A DNA stretch of 64,000 nucleotides from Streptomyces goshikiensis (lineage in GTDB: Bacteria > Actinomycetota > Actinomycetes > Streptomycetales > Streptomycetaceae). How positions within the stretch are numbered: position 1 is the first letter of the stretch; every line of letters begins with the position of its first letter. Location of the stretch: positions 186,001 through 250,000 of the forward strand of contig NZ_BMVE01000010.1 of assembly GCF_014650555.1 (NCBI RefSeq), in the 5' to 3' direction. The notes beneath the pieces are model-generated. The model was not told where the DNA came from and did no database searches. It saw only the letters and a list, made by a program, of their open reading frames with translations. The translations under genes and the position numbers were made by a program. Shown piece by piece: positions 43,587 to 52,061 of the stretch.

Positions 43587-43624
43587 GGCGGCGGCGGGAG
43601 TTCACCCGCCGCCGCCCCCGCGGC

Positions 43625-45028
43625 TCAGAAGTTGATCATGTGTCCGGCCAGCCCGTGGACCGCTTCCTTGACCGCCTCGCCCAGCGTCGGGTGCGCGTGC
43701 ACGTTGCGCGCGACCTCGTGCACGGTCAGGTCCCACTGCTGGGCGAGGGTCAGCTCCGGAAGCAGCTCGGTGACGTCGGGGCCGATCAGGTGGGCACCGA
43801 TGATCTCCCCGTGGGCGGCGTCGGCGATCAGCTTCACGAAGCCCACCGCGTCGCCCAGGCCGTGCGCCTTCCCGTTCGCGGTGAAGGGGAACTTGGCGAC
43901 CTTGACGTCGAAGCCCCGCTCCCTCGCCTGGGCCTCCGTCCAGCCGAAGCTGGCGATCTGCGGCTGGCAGTACGTGGCCCGCGGGATCATCGGGTAGTCG
44001 AGCTCCATCGTCTCGGCGTCCGCGATGGTCTCGGCGGCGACCACACCCATCGCCTCCGCCGTGTGGGCGAGCATCAGCTTCGCCGTGACGTCGCCGATGG
44101 CGTAGAGGTGCGGGACGGAGGTGCGGCAGCGGCCGTCGACCTCGATGGCGCCGCGCTCGGTGACCCGCACCCCGGTGGCCTCCAGGCCGTACCCGGTCAC
44201 GTTCGGCGCGAAGCCGATCGCCTGGAGCACCTTGTCGGCCTCCAGCACCTTCGGGGCGCCGTCCTTGCCGGTGACGTGCACACGGACCAGCGGCCCCGAC
44301 TCGTCGATGGACTCGACCCTGGTCGAGGTCAGCACGTCGATCCCGAGCCTGCGGTACTGCTTGGCCAGTTCGGCGGAGACCTCCGCGTCCTCCAGCGGGG
44401 CGATCCGGTCGAGGAACTCGACGATCGTGACCTTCACGCCGTAGTTGTGCAGGACGTAGGCGAACTCGACGCCGATCGCGCCGGCGCCCGCGATCACGAC
44501 GGACCCCGGCAGGTCGTCGGCCAGGATCTGCTCCTCGTACGTCACCACGCGCTCGCTGCGCCGGGTGCCGGGCAGCAGCCTCGGGGTGGCGCCGGTCGCG
44601 ATGACGCAGTCGTCGAAGGACACCTCGCGCGTGCCGCCGTCGGGCTGGGTGACCCGGAGGGTGTGCGCGTCGAGGAAGGTGCCCCGGCCGTCGATCTCCG
44701 TGATCCCGTTCTTCTTCATCAGGTAGTGGACGCCCTTGACCCGGCCGTCGGCGACCCGGCGGCTGCGGTTGAACGCCTCGCCGTAGTCGAAGGAGACCGT
44801 GCCCTCCACCTTGATGCCGAAGGTCTTGGCCTCATGGGTGAAGAGGTGCGCCAGCTCGGCGTTGCGCAGGAGCGCCTTGGTGGGGATGCAGCCGACGTTC
44901 AGGCAGACACCGCCCCAGTACTTCTCCTCCACGACCGCGACCCGGCGCCCGAGTTGGGCGGCGCGGATGGCGGCGACGTAACCGCCGGGACCCGCTCCGA
45001 GTACGACGACGTCGAAGTGCTCGCTCAT
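43625..45028 (-). CDS. lpdA: dihydrolipoyl dehydrogenase
   Basis: A 467-residue flavoprotein with the FAD motif VVLGAGPGGYVAAI, the redox-active disulfide CLNVGCIPTK, the NAD motif VVIAGAGAIGVEFAYVL and the C-terminal active-site region HAHPTLGEAVKEAVHGL with the catalytic His-Glu pair. It reoxidises dihydrolipoyl groups of 2-oxoacid dehydrogenase complexes (E3) with NAD+. It stands alone, as E3 genes often do in Streptomyces. Length and all motifs match the family, and the start at 45028 is followed by MSEHFDVVVLG as usual. Confidence 0.97.
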   Translation of the reverse strand: MSEHFDVVVLGAGPGGYVAAIRAAQLGRRVAVVEEKYWGGVCLNVGCIPTKALLRNAELAHLFTHEAKTFGIKVEGTVSFDYGEAFNRSRRVADGRVKGVHYLMKKNGITEIDGRGTFLDAHTLRVTQPDGGTREVSFDDCVIATGATPRLLPGTRRSERVVTYEEQILADDLPGSVVIAGAGAIGVEFAYVLHNYGVKVTIVEFLDRIAPLEDAEVSAELAKQYRRLGIDVLTSTRVESIDESGPLVRVHVTGKDGAPKVLEADKVLQAIGFAPNVTGYGLEATGVRVTERGAIEVDGRCRTSVPHLYAIGDVTAKLMLAHTAEAMGVVAAETIADAETMELDYPMIPRATYCQPQIASFGWTEAQARERGFDVKVAKFPFTANGKAHGLGDAVGFVKLIADAAHGEIIGAHLIGPDVTELLPELTLAQQWDLTVHEVARNVHAHPTLGEAVKEAVHGLAGHMINF

Positions 45029-45088
45029 GTCTGTTCCCTTTCGGTCGAACGGAGTGTCAGTTCCTGTGCCGGGCCCGGGTGTTCGCGG

Positions 45089-45661
45089 TCAGCTGTCGCC
45101 GCCGAAGCGCCACGCCTCGATGTCGCGGTAGTGGATCGGCCCCGGCCCCCGGCCCGTGTTGCTGCCCACCAGGTGCAGCCGCCGCGCCTCCCACCGCCGG
45201 CCGGTGAACCCGGCGAGCCCGGCGGCGGCCTCGGTCACGCTGGTGGGGTCGTCGCGCCGGGACCGGGCCAGCGTGAGGTGGGGGCGAAGGGGCCGCTCCT
45301 CGAACTCCACCCCGCACTCCCTGACCACGCGGCGGACATCGGTGGCGAGAAGGTGCAGATCCTCAAGGTCCCCCTCGATCCCGCTCCACAGCACCCGCTC
45401 GTCGAAGTGCCCGCCGCCGCGCATCGACAGGTGTACGGGCCGACGCGTCGCCGCCAGATCCGCCAGCGGCGGCCGCAGGAGCGCAACGGCCCCGACCGGG
45501 AGCTCGCCGAGGAACGCGAGGGTGATGTGCCAGTCCTCGATGCGGTTCCACCGCATGCGCGGGTACGCGTCGTAGGCGGGCCCGAGCGCCCGCGCCAGCT
45601 CTTCCTTCGCGTCGTCGGGCGGAGCGAGCGCTATGAACACGCGGACGGTCGAGGGCTGCAT
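45089..45661 (-). CDS. thpR: RNA 2',3'-cyclic phosphodiesterase (2'-5' RNA ligase family)
   Basis: The 190-residue protein begins RVFIALAPPDDAKEELA and has the two HxT/S motifs of the 2H phosphoesterases as HITLAFLG and HLTLARSRR. ATG 45661 follows AAGGAAC. ThpR-type enzymes open 2',3'-cyclic phosphate at RNA ends. Some also ligate 2'-5' linkages in vitro. The domain is full length; the C-terminus YRDIEAWRFGGD is typical. It is 61 bases upstream of lpdA on the same strand and may be transcribed with it. Confidence 0.9.
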   Translation of the reverse strand: MQPSTVRVFIALAPPDDAKEELARALGPAYDAYPRMRWNRIEDWHITLAFLGELPVGAVALLRPPLADLAATRRPVHLSMRGGGHFDERVLWSGIEGDLEDLHLLATDVRRVVRECGVEFEERPLRPHLTLARSRRDDPTSVTEAAAGLAGFTGRRWEARRLHLVGSNTGRGPGPIHYRDIEAWRFGGDS

Positions 45662-45789
45662 CTGTTCCTTCACGACAGACTTCGTACACCACGGGCCGGG
45701 ACGAAAAAAATCTGCCCCCGCCGTCACACTCGGGCCGCGGGATCCGTCAGTGCGGTGAAGGCAACGACGATCCCCCGGAGGGACACCCC

Positions 45790-46242
45790 ATGAAGGCGCG
45801 CATGACCAACCCGGCCACCGTTCTCGACGCCACCCCGGCGATCATGAACCTCTACAAGGCGATCCACTCCAGCGGCGCCCCGGCCCCCACCCTTGAGCTC
45901 GTCCACCTCCGCGTCAGCCAGATCAACGGCTGCGCCCCCTGCGTCCTGTCCGGCTTCCAGACCGCCAGGAAGGCGGGCGAGAGCGATGAGCGCCTCGCCA
46001 CCGTCTCCGCCTGGCGCGAGGCCCCGTTCTTCACGGACGCCGAGCGGGCCGCCCTCGCCCTGGCCGAGTCCTGCGCCCGCCAGGCCGACACCGGCGACTG
46101 CGTCCCCGACCCGGTCTGGGACGACGCGGCCGACCACTTCGACGAGAAGGAGCTCGCCGGCATCATCACCATGATCGGCCTGACCAAGCTCTTCAACACC
46201 CTCAACGCCGCCACCCGCCAGATCGCCGGCGCCGCCTGGTGA
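45790..46242 (+). CDS. carboxymuconolactone decarboxylase-family (AhpD-like) peroxidase
   Basis: A 150-residue protein of the AhpD/CMD fold with NLYKAIHSSGAP, LELVHLRVSQINGCAPCV and a C-terminal AGIITMIGLTKLFNTLNAATRQ. The CxxC pair (CAPC) is the redox site of AhpD-like alkylhydroperoxidases; the usual His three residues after the second Cys is Ser here (CVLSGF), which could lower peroxidase activity. GGAG precedes the start. It is divergent from the phosphodiesterase gene and stands alone. Many Streptomyces copies act in oxidative or xenobiotic stress. Confidence 0.88.
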   Translation: MKARMTNPATVLDATPAIMNLYKAIHSSGAPAPTLELVHLRVSQINGCAPCVLSGFQTARKAGESDERLATVSAWREAPFFTDAERAALALAESCARQADTGDCVPDPVWDDAADHFDEKELAGIITMIGLTKLFNTLNAATRQIAGAAW

Positions 46243-46266
46243 GCGAGGCGCCTCACGCGGGGCCGG

Positions 46267-47232
46267 TCAGCGGCAGCCGGACACCGGAGCGTCGTGGGTG
46301 AGCGCGCAGACCATCCGCTCCCCGCGCCGGTTCTCGGGGTACGTGGCGACCAGCTCCGCGGCGAAGTCCTTCCACTGGCGGGCGATGTCCCGCGCGGCGA
46401 GCTCCGTCGCCCGCCGGAAGTTGCCGTTCGCCGAGCGCCGGGCGACTTCGGTGTCCTTGTTGAGGGTGCCGGTGTGCTGGATGCGCCCGGCGCAGTCGGC
46501 GGGCTTGACACCGGTCGAGTCGAAGTCCGGGTAGCAGCCGGTGGCCAGGTCCTCGGGGACCTTGCCGGCGGCCTCCCTGGTCCAGTCGGCGTCGCTCATG
46601 GAGCTGTAGCGGCGGATGTCGAAGAACGGCGCGATGCCGGTGCGGTTCAGCCCCGGGGGATTGGAGACGCCGAGGGGACCGGCACCGGCCCTGTCGGACC
46701 AGTTGCCGTGCGAGTAGAAATCCTCGATCGGGTGCCAGCCGCGGCCGAGCTGTTCCAGGACGTCGCACTTGGCGCGGCGGGAGCGCCCGTTCCAGGTGCA
46801 GGGGGAGCCCAGGTCGCTCTCGCGCGCGATGACCTTGCCCCCGGCGTCGACCAGCCCGTCGGCGTACCTGACGGCGGCCCGCAGGCGGGCGACGGAGCCC
46901 CGGATGCAGGCGAGCAGCTCGGTGGTCGCCTCGTCGCGGGTGCGCGGATATCCGGCCGCGAGGCGCGGGGCGAGGTAATCGGCGTTGTCGCAGTGCAGGA
47001 TGCCGAGGTCGAAAGAGGTGCCCTGGTCGTCGGCCACGATCGCCCCGTCGCGGGAGTCGGCCATCGCCGCCAGCGACGCGGGCTCCCACTTCAGGGCGGC
47101 GCGGGTGATCTTCTCGTGGTTGCCGCCGGAGAACGCCCGCGCCGGCGGACCGGGTACCAGCACGGTCAGGCAGGCCGAGCAGGCGAGGGCGGTCACGGTC
47201 AGTCGGCGGACGAGCGCGGAGGCGTAGGACAC
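46267..47232 (-). CDS. secreted Het-C/zinc-phospholipase-like protein
   Basis: GTG 47232 lies 4 bases after a perfect GGAGG; the upstream continuation of the frame has no ribosome site. The 321-residue precursor has a signal peptide ending near ARAFSGG. The mature protein begins SGGNHEKITRAAL and has WHPIEDFYSHGNW around its middle, the HxxxDxxxH pattern that binds zinc in phospholipase C and Het-C-like proteins. Six cysteines in pairs suggest disulfides. An extracellular lipase or nucleic-acid-binding role is possible, but function is not known. The region ahead of the gene has tandem GGTAC repeats shared with the divergent arylamine acetyltransferase gene. Confidence 0.72.
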   Translation of the reverse strand: MSYASALVRRLTVTALACSACLTVLVPGPPARAFSGGNHEKITRAALKWEPASLAAMADSRDGAIVADDQGTSFDLGILHCDNADYLAPRLAAGYPRTRDEATTELLACIRGSVARLRAAVRYADGLVDAGGKVIARESDLGSPCTWNGRSRRAKCDVLEQLGRGWHPIEDFYSHGNWSDRAGAGPLGVSNPPGLNRTGIAPFFDIRRYSSMSDADWTREAAGKVPEDLATGCYPDFDSTGVKPADCAGRIQHTGTLNKDTEVARRSANGNFRRATELAARDIARQWKDFAAELVATYPENRRGERMVCALTHDAPVSGCR

Positions 47233-47257
47233 AAGACCTCCATAAAACGTCTTGAAA

Positions 47258-47284
47258 GGTACGAAAACAGTACCAATAGGTACC
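47258..47284. promoter_or_regulatory. GGTAC repeat cluster in divergent promoter
   Basis: GGTAC (47258-47262), seven bases, GTACC (47270-47274), four bases, then GGTACC (47279-47284). The regularly spaced palindromic units between divergent start codons suggest an operator for a dimeric regulator. Confidence 0.45.
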
Positions 47285-47366
47285 GTGGGCTGCTCTTCCA
47301 TGGAAGATCCGTCACCCGCGGCCGGTTGTGCCGGGTGACGGCCCACACGGTGAAGGAAGTACGAGC

Positions 47367-48227
47367 ATGACGAGCGCACGGCACGACCGCGGGGACAGCT
47401 GGCACGGGGAGCTCCTGGACCTCGACGCCTACCTCGAACGCCTCGGCCACACCGGGGAACGCGCACCGACCCTGGCCTGCCTGCGCGCACTGCACCGCGC
47501 CCACACGACCTCGATCCCGTTCGAGAACGTCAGCGCCGTCCTCGGCGTCCCGCTCCCGCTCGACGTCGAGTCCGTCCAGGACAAGCTCGTACGCCGGGCG
47601 CGCGGCGGCTACTGCTACGAGCACGTGACGCTCTTCGCCGCCGCTCTCGAAAAGCTCGGCTTCCGGTTCACCGCCCACACCGGGCGGGTCTCGCTCGGCG
47701 CGGACAAGATCCTCCCGGCGACCCACGCCCTGCTGACCGTGACCCCCTCCGACGACGACCGGACCTGGCTGTGTGACGTCGGCTTCGGCGGCGGCCCGCT
47801 GGAGCCCGTCGAACTCGCCGACGGAGCCGAGGCGGAGGCCGACGGATGGCGGTTCCGCGTGGAACGGCGCCCGGACGCGCAGGGCTTCGAGCACTGGTGG
47901 CTGCACCAGTACGGGGCGGGCGGCTGGCTCGACCGGCACACCTTCACCCTGACCCCGCAGTACCCCATCGACTACGAGGTCGGCAGTCACTTCGTGGGCA
48001 CCCACCCCCGCTCGCCCTTCGTCAAGCGGCTGATCGCCCAGCGGTTCAGCGCCGCCCGGCACCACCAGATCGACGGACTGACCTGGAGCACCACACTTCC
48101 GGACGGCACCCGCACCGAGCAGAAGATCGAACCGGAAGACCTTCAGCGGGTACTGCGCGAGGAGTTCGGGATCGACCTCGAACCCGAGGTGGTCAGCCGG
48201 CTGAAGGCCCGGTCCGACGCGCCCTGA
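47367..48227 (+). CDS. nat: arylamine N-acetyltransferase
   Basis: A 286-residue member of the NAT family; ATG 47367 after GAAGGAAG is chosen over an upstream GTG. The catalytic triad is present as Cys in RGGYCYEHVTLF, His in PATHALLTV and Asp in CDVGFGGGPLEPV. The early motif TTSIPFENVSAVLG is also diagnostic. These enzymes acetylate arylamines and hydrazines and in actinomycetes also form amide bonds in ansamycin polyketide release, but no PKS is nearby. Length and features are those of detoxifying NATs. It shares a divergent promoter with the secreted protein gene. Confidence 0.95.
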   Translation: MTSARHDRGDSWHGELLDLDAYLERLGHTGERAPTLACLRALHRAHTTSIPFENVSAVLGVPLPLDVESVQDKLVRRARGGYCYEHVTLFAAALEKLGFRFTAHTGRVSLGADKILPATHALLTVTPSDDDRTWLCDVGFGGGPLEPVELADGAEAEADGWRFRVERRPDAQGFEHWWLHQYGAGGWLDRHTFTLTPQYPIDYEVGSHFVGTHPRSPFVKRLIAQRFSAARHHQIDGLTWSTTLPDGTRTEQKIEPEDLQRVLREEFGIDLEPEVVSRLKARSDAP

Positions 48228-48250
48228 CCGGGGGAGTCAGGGCGCGGGAA

Positions 48251-49678
48251 TCAGGGCGCGGGCGCGTCGAGGGCCGGCGCCGGCGCGGTGGTCCGGTGCG
48301 CGCGGATCAGCGGGAGCAGCAGGGCCGCGCCCACGAGCGCGAGGAGCGCCGCGGCCCGCAGCACGCTCTCGATGGCCGAGCCGTCCGAGGCCGCCTGCTG
48401 CTCCGAGCCGCTCAGGACCTCCAGGACGGTCGTCGCCACCGCCACGGCCACCGCGCCCAGCAGGACCAGCGAGGTCAGCACCAGCCCGGAGGCGGCGGCC
48501 AGGCGGCTGGAGGGCACGTACGACTGGGTGGCCACGTTCGTCAGCGCCCAGCCGAGCCCGAGCCCGATGCCCACGACCGCGAACACGGCCGTGTAGAGGG
48601 CGAGCGGACCGGCCCAGGTCAGCGCCAGCAGACCCACCCCGCTCAGCAGCAGCCCGCCCGCCATCAGGGTCTCCGGCCGCCGGTGCTGCGCGAGGTGCCC
48701 GGACCAGTAGCTCGCGCCACCGGCGCCGACCGACAGCGCCAGGAAGACCAGCCCGGCGTCGAGCGGCGACAGGCCGCGGGCCTGCTGGAGGTAGAGCGCG
48801 GAGAACACCGCGACGAGGCAGTACACGATGTTGGACACGGAACCGGCCAGCGTGACCGTCACGAACGGCCCGTTGCGCAGCAGCGACAGGTCCAGCAGCG
48901 GCTCGGCGGTGCGGCGCTCGATCAGCGCGAACAGGACCAGCAGGAGCACCCCGGCGGCGGCGCAGGCCAGCGTCGCGGCGGAGCCCCAGCCCCAGTGCCC
49001 GCCCTGATCGACCGCGATCATGATGGCGGTCAGCCCGCCCGCCACGGTGACGGCGCCGGGCAGGTCCAGGCCGCCCCCGGCCTCCTCGTCGCGGGTGTCG
49101 GTCACGAACCGCAGCATCAGGAACGCGGCGACGACGCAGAAGGGAACGTTCAGCAGGAACACCGCCCGCCAGCTGACGTGCTCCGCGAACACGCCGCCGA
49201 CGAACGGCCCGAGCGCGGTCCCGATCGCGCTGAAGGCCAGCACCGTGCCGACGGCGCGGCCCTGCCGGTCGTCGCGGAAGTGGGCGGTGACGACCGCCAC
49301 CGCCACCGGGAAGACCAACGCGGCCGTGGCGCCCTGCACCACCCGGCCCGCGATCAGCCAGACCTCGTTCTGCGCGGCTGCGCAGACGACGGACACCACG
49401 GCGAAGCCCACCAAGCCCCACACGATCACCGTGCGCCGCCCGTGGACGTCGGCCGCCCGCCCGCCCGTGATCATCAGCGCGCCCAGGGTCAGCATGTAGC
49501 CGCTGACCAGCCACTGCAGGTTCGTCGTGGGCGTGGAGAAGTCCCGGGCGATCGCCGGCAGCATCAGGTTGAGGGCGAACCAGTCCATCTGCACCAGCAG
49601 CATCGACAGCGAGGCGGCCGCGATGACCGCGCGATCCCGGCCCGAGAAGAGCCTGGTTCCCGCCTCGCCCACACGCAT
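48251..49678 (-). CDS. DHA2-family MFS exporter
   Basis: A 475-residue transporter of about 14 helices. It shows motif A as GGRAADVHGRRTVIVWG, the conserved RVVQGATAALVFPVAVAVV and the AFSAIGTALGPFVGG antiporter motif. ATG 49678 is used; the frame extends 28 codons upstream through low-complexity sequence. Related exporters confer resistance to lincosamides or other antibiotics. The stop codon lies within a 12-base duplication TCAGGGCGCGGG (48237-48248 and 48251-48262). The gene is convergent with nat and does not form an operon. Confidence 0.92.
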   Translation of the reverse strand: MRVGEAGTRLFSGRDRAVIAAASLSMLLVQMDWFALNLMLPAIARDFSTPTTNLQWLVSGYMLTLGALMITGGRAADVHGRRTVIVWGLVGFAVVSVVCAAAQNEVWLIAGRVVQGATAALVFPVAVAVVTAHFRDDRQGRAVGTVLAFSAIGTALGPFVGGVFAEHVSWRAVFLLNVPFCVVAAFLMLRFVTDTRDEEAGGGLDLPGAVTVAGGLTAIMIAVDQGGHWGWGSAATLACAAAGVLLLVLFALIERRTAEPLLDLSLLRNGPFVTVTLAGSVSNIVYCLVAVFSALYLQQARGLSPLDAGLVFLALSVGAGGASYWSGHLAQHRRPETLMAGGLLLSGVGLLALTWAGPLALYTAVFAVVGIGLGLGWALTNVATQSYVPSSRLAAASGLVLTSLVLLGAVAVAVATTVLEVLSGSEQQAASDGSAIESVLRAAALLALVGAALLLPLIRAHRTTAPAPALDAPAP

Positions 49679-49838
49679 CGGCACGCCCCGTTCACGGCCC
49701 CCGCCTTCTCCCCACCAGCATGCGCCCACCCGCCGCGCCGAGCACGTCCTGGCCGCGGTCATAGCGGGCCACGGCCCCGCAAGGAGGAGAACCGGCGAAA
49801 CGGCGGCGGTATCCCCTCGCGGTTGTCAGGATGCCGGT

Positions 49839-50918
49839 ATGGATCGAGCGAATGCGGAGCAGGGCGGTACGCGCCGGGTCGTGGTACGGGTCCCGGTCGA
49901 GCCGGTGGAAGCGGCGGTGGAGGCCGACGCGGTCGACGCGGTGGCCCGCGCGGGCGACGTGATGGTGCGCGGCCCGCTCTTCGGGGTCGCCGTACGGGAC
50001 GGCGCGCGGGCGGGACTCGCGCAGCCGTGGCGGGTGCTGATCGCGGTGACGGCCGGATGCCCGCAGGTGGCCCGCGACAGCCTGAACTCGCTGCTCTGGT
50101 TCCGCGCGAAGGACGAGGCGCACGACCGGGTGGAACGCCGCGCGCTGCTGTCGGCGGTCGCCCGGCTGGAGAGCGAGCTCGTCGACGAACTGGCCGTGGC
50201 CGGGACCCGGTACCGGATCGTGCGCGCCGAAGAGTACGCGGCCGCCGGCGCGGGCGGGATCGAAGAGCCGCGCCCCACCGACCCGGAGCCGCTCTTCCCC
50301 GACTGGTCCCGCAACGCCAAGGGGCCCGAGATCGATGCGGACCTGATCCTGGACCCGGACGCCCCGCTCACCCCGACCCAGGCCCTCGAACGCCTGGCCC
50401 TGCGCGGCCTGAGCTACACCGGCGAGCGGTTCCCGCCGGACGTACGCGCCGACGCGCGGCGGGCGTTGGAGACCCACCCGGACGTCCTGTTGCTGCCCCC
50501 GACGTTCACGGTCGTGGAAGAGACCGAGCGCGGCGGCTGGAAACCGGCCGTCGGCCCGCACGCGAGCGCCCACTCGGCCCGCCTGTCGCTGGACTTCGCC
50601 CTGACCTGGGCCTGGCCGCGCATGCACGGCCTCATCCCCGTCGACACCAACACGGAGGCCGACGCCCGGACGGCCGCCGCGGCGGCCGCCGAACCGGAGC
50701 TGGTCGAGTACGCCGCGGCCTCCGACGCGCTCCGGGCCGGCCGCGTCAACCGGCTGGAGTTCCAGGGCACCACGTACCGGGTCGCCCGCACCCGCCGACT
50801 GCTGCGCTGGGGACCGGACGGACCGGAGGGCCCGCGCCCGTCCGACGTCAACAGCCAGGCTCCCATGCGCATCCACCCCGCCCTCGACGAGGACGGCCAC
50901 CTCGTCCCCGAGGACTGA
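49839..50918 (+). CDS. DUF5954-type protein
   Basis: The 359-residue cytoplasmic protein has an N-terminal RRVVVRVPVEPVEAAVEADAVDAV segment (in part: RVPVEPVEAAVEADAV), then VRGPLFGVAVRDG and ARDSLNSLLWFRAKDEA, a pattern I recognise from the Streptomyces family annotated as DUF5954. The C-terminal half has HSARLSLDFALTWAWPR and LEFQGTTYRVARTRRLLRWG. No enzymatic motif is evident. The family is specific to Streptomyces and relatives. It is divergent from the MFS gene and convergent with the amidohydrolase gene. Confidence 0.75.
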   Translation: MDRANAEQGGTRRVVVRVPVEPVEAAVEADAVDAVARAGDVMVRGPLFGVAVRDGARAGLAQPWRVLIAVTAGCPQVARDSLNSLLWFRAKDEAHDRVERRALLSAVARLESELVDELAVAGTRYRIVRAEEYAAAGAGGIEEPRPTDPEPLFPDWSRNAKGPEIDADLILDPDAPLTPTQALERLALRGLSYTGERFPPDVRADARRALETHPDVLLLPPTFTVVEETERGGWKPAVGPHASAHSARLSLDFALTWAWPRMHGLIPVDTNTEADARTAAAAAAEPELVEYAAASDALRAGRVNRLEFQGTTYRVARTRRLLRWGPDGPEGPRPSDVNSQAPMRIHPALDEDGHLVPED

Positions 50919-50930
50919 GCCCCCGCCCGG

Positions 50931-52037
50931 TCAGACGGTGGCCAGCTGGGGGAGCAGCCGCAGGGCGTTGTCGCGGTAGACGCCCTGGAGCTGTCGCGGC
51001 GTCAGGGCGGGGTCGGAGTCGAGGGCGGGCAGCGCCAGCTCCGTGACCGTGTCGGCGGGGCCCGCCGGCCAGTCCGTACCGAACAGGACGCGGTCGGCGG
51101 ACACGTGCTCCAGGAGGGCGGCCGCACCCGCCATCGGTCCGGCCGTGTCGTAGTAGAAGCGCCGCAGGTAGTCACGTACGACACCGGGATCGACGGGGGG
51201 CTCGCAGAAGCGGCCCAGAGCGCGCAGGCGCGACGCGATGTACGGCAGGAAACCGCCGGCGTGCGGCAGGATGACGGAGATGTCCGGGAAGCGGTCCAGC
51301 GTCCGCCGGCTGATCATGTTGACGGCGGCCCGCGTGGTGTCGAGCAGGAAGTCGCACATGAAGTTCGGAATGCCCGGCACGGTGGAAGCGCCGGGCGGGC
51401 AGCCCGGGAGATTGTGCGGGTGGGTGTCCACCACGGCGCCGTGGTCGTTCAGCTCGCTGAACACACGGTCGTACGAGGGGTCGCCGAGGTAGACGCCGCC
51501 GTAGTTGGCCGTCACGTTCACACCGGCCGCCCCGAGCCGGCCCAGCCCGCGGCGCACGGTCCACGAGGAGGTGTCCGGGTCGTCCAGGAAGAGCGGCGCG
51601 TAGAACGCGAACCTCCCCGGATGCGAGGCCGCCACCTCGACCATCGACTGGAGCGTGATGTTGACGGCCTCGCGCAGCTGCGCCGAGGAACCGTAGCGGG
51701 CCGGGAGCATCGGCTTGAGCACCGCGGTCGCGATGCCCGCCCGGTCCATGAAGCCGATCGCCGCCTCCGTGTCGAGCCGCGCCCACGGAGGCAGTTGCCC
51801 CGGCTTGATCAGCTCGTGCCGCTCGGCCCACTCGCGCCACTCGGGTGCGCAGAAGTGGTGGTGCATGTCGATCTTCGACTGCGGAGCGTGTGTCGCGCCG
51901 GGGCCCGGACCCGCGCCGTGCGGACCGGTGCCGACGCGGTCGACCGCCGCCACGGTGACGGTGTCCGTCCGCGTCATTTCCGCGGGCACTCCCAGGAGGG
52001 CCACCCTGGAGACGTTCGAAGGATCCGGCATGCCCAT
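50931..52037 (-). CDS. amidohydrolase-2 family enzyme (ACMSD/decarboxylase type)
   Basis: A 368-residue TIM-barrel metal enzyme of the amidohydrolase_2 group, which includes ACMSD and 6-methylsalicylate decarboxylase. The metal-binding HxH is in KIDMHHHF (about residues 56-62), further ligands in VVDTHPHNLP, VILPHAGGFLPY and the catalytic Asp in VLFGTDWPAG. The N-terminal 55 residues before the barrel are extra and may not be structured. ATG 52031 is an alternative to 52037. The gene is 24 bases after the P450 gene on the same strand, so the two enzymes act in one pathway, perhaps hydroxylation plus decarboxylation of an aromatic acid. Confidence 0.9.
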   Translation of the reverse strand: MGMPDPSNVSRVALLGVPAEMTRTDTVTVAAVDRVGTGPHGAGPGPGATHAPQSKIDMHHHFCAPEWREWAERHELIKPGQLPPWARLDTEAAIGFMDRAGIATAVLKPMLPARYGSSAQLREAVNITLQSMVEVAASHPGRFAFYAPLFLDDPDTSSWTVRRGLGRLGAAGVNVTANYGGVYLGDPSYDRVFSELNDHGAVVDTHPHNLPGCPPGASTVPGIPNFMCDFLLDTTRAAVNMISRRTLDRFPDISVILPHAGGFLPYIASRLRALGRFCEPPVDPGVVRDYLRRFYYDTAGPMAGAAALLEHVSADRVLFGTDWPAGPADTVTELALPALDSDPALTPRQLQGVYRDNALRLLPQLATV

Positions 52038-52061
52038 CCACCACCTGTCGGGTCGGTCTGC

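Noticed and set aside
47367..48227. NAT gene as an ansamycin amide synthase
   Set aside because: No polyketide synthase or AHBA genes are in the window, so a detoxifying NAT is the simpler call.
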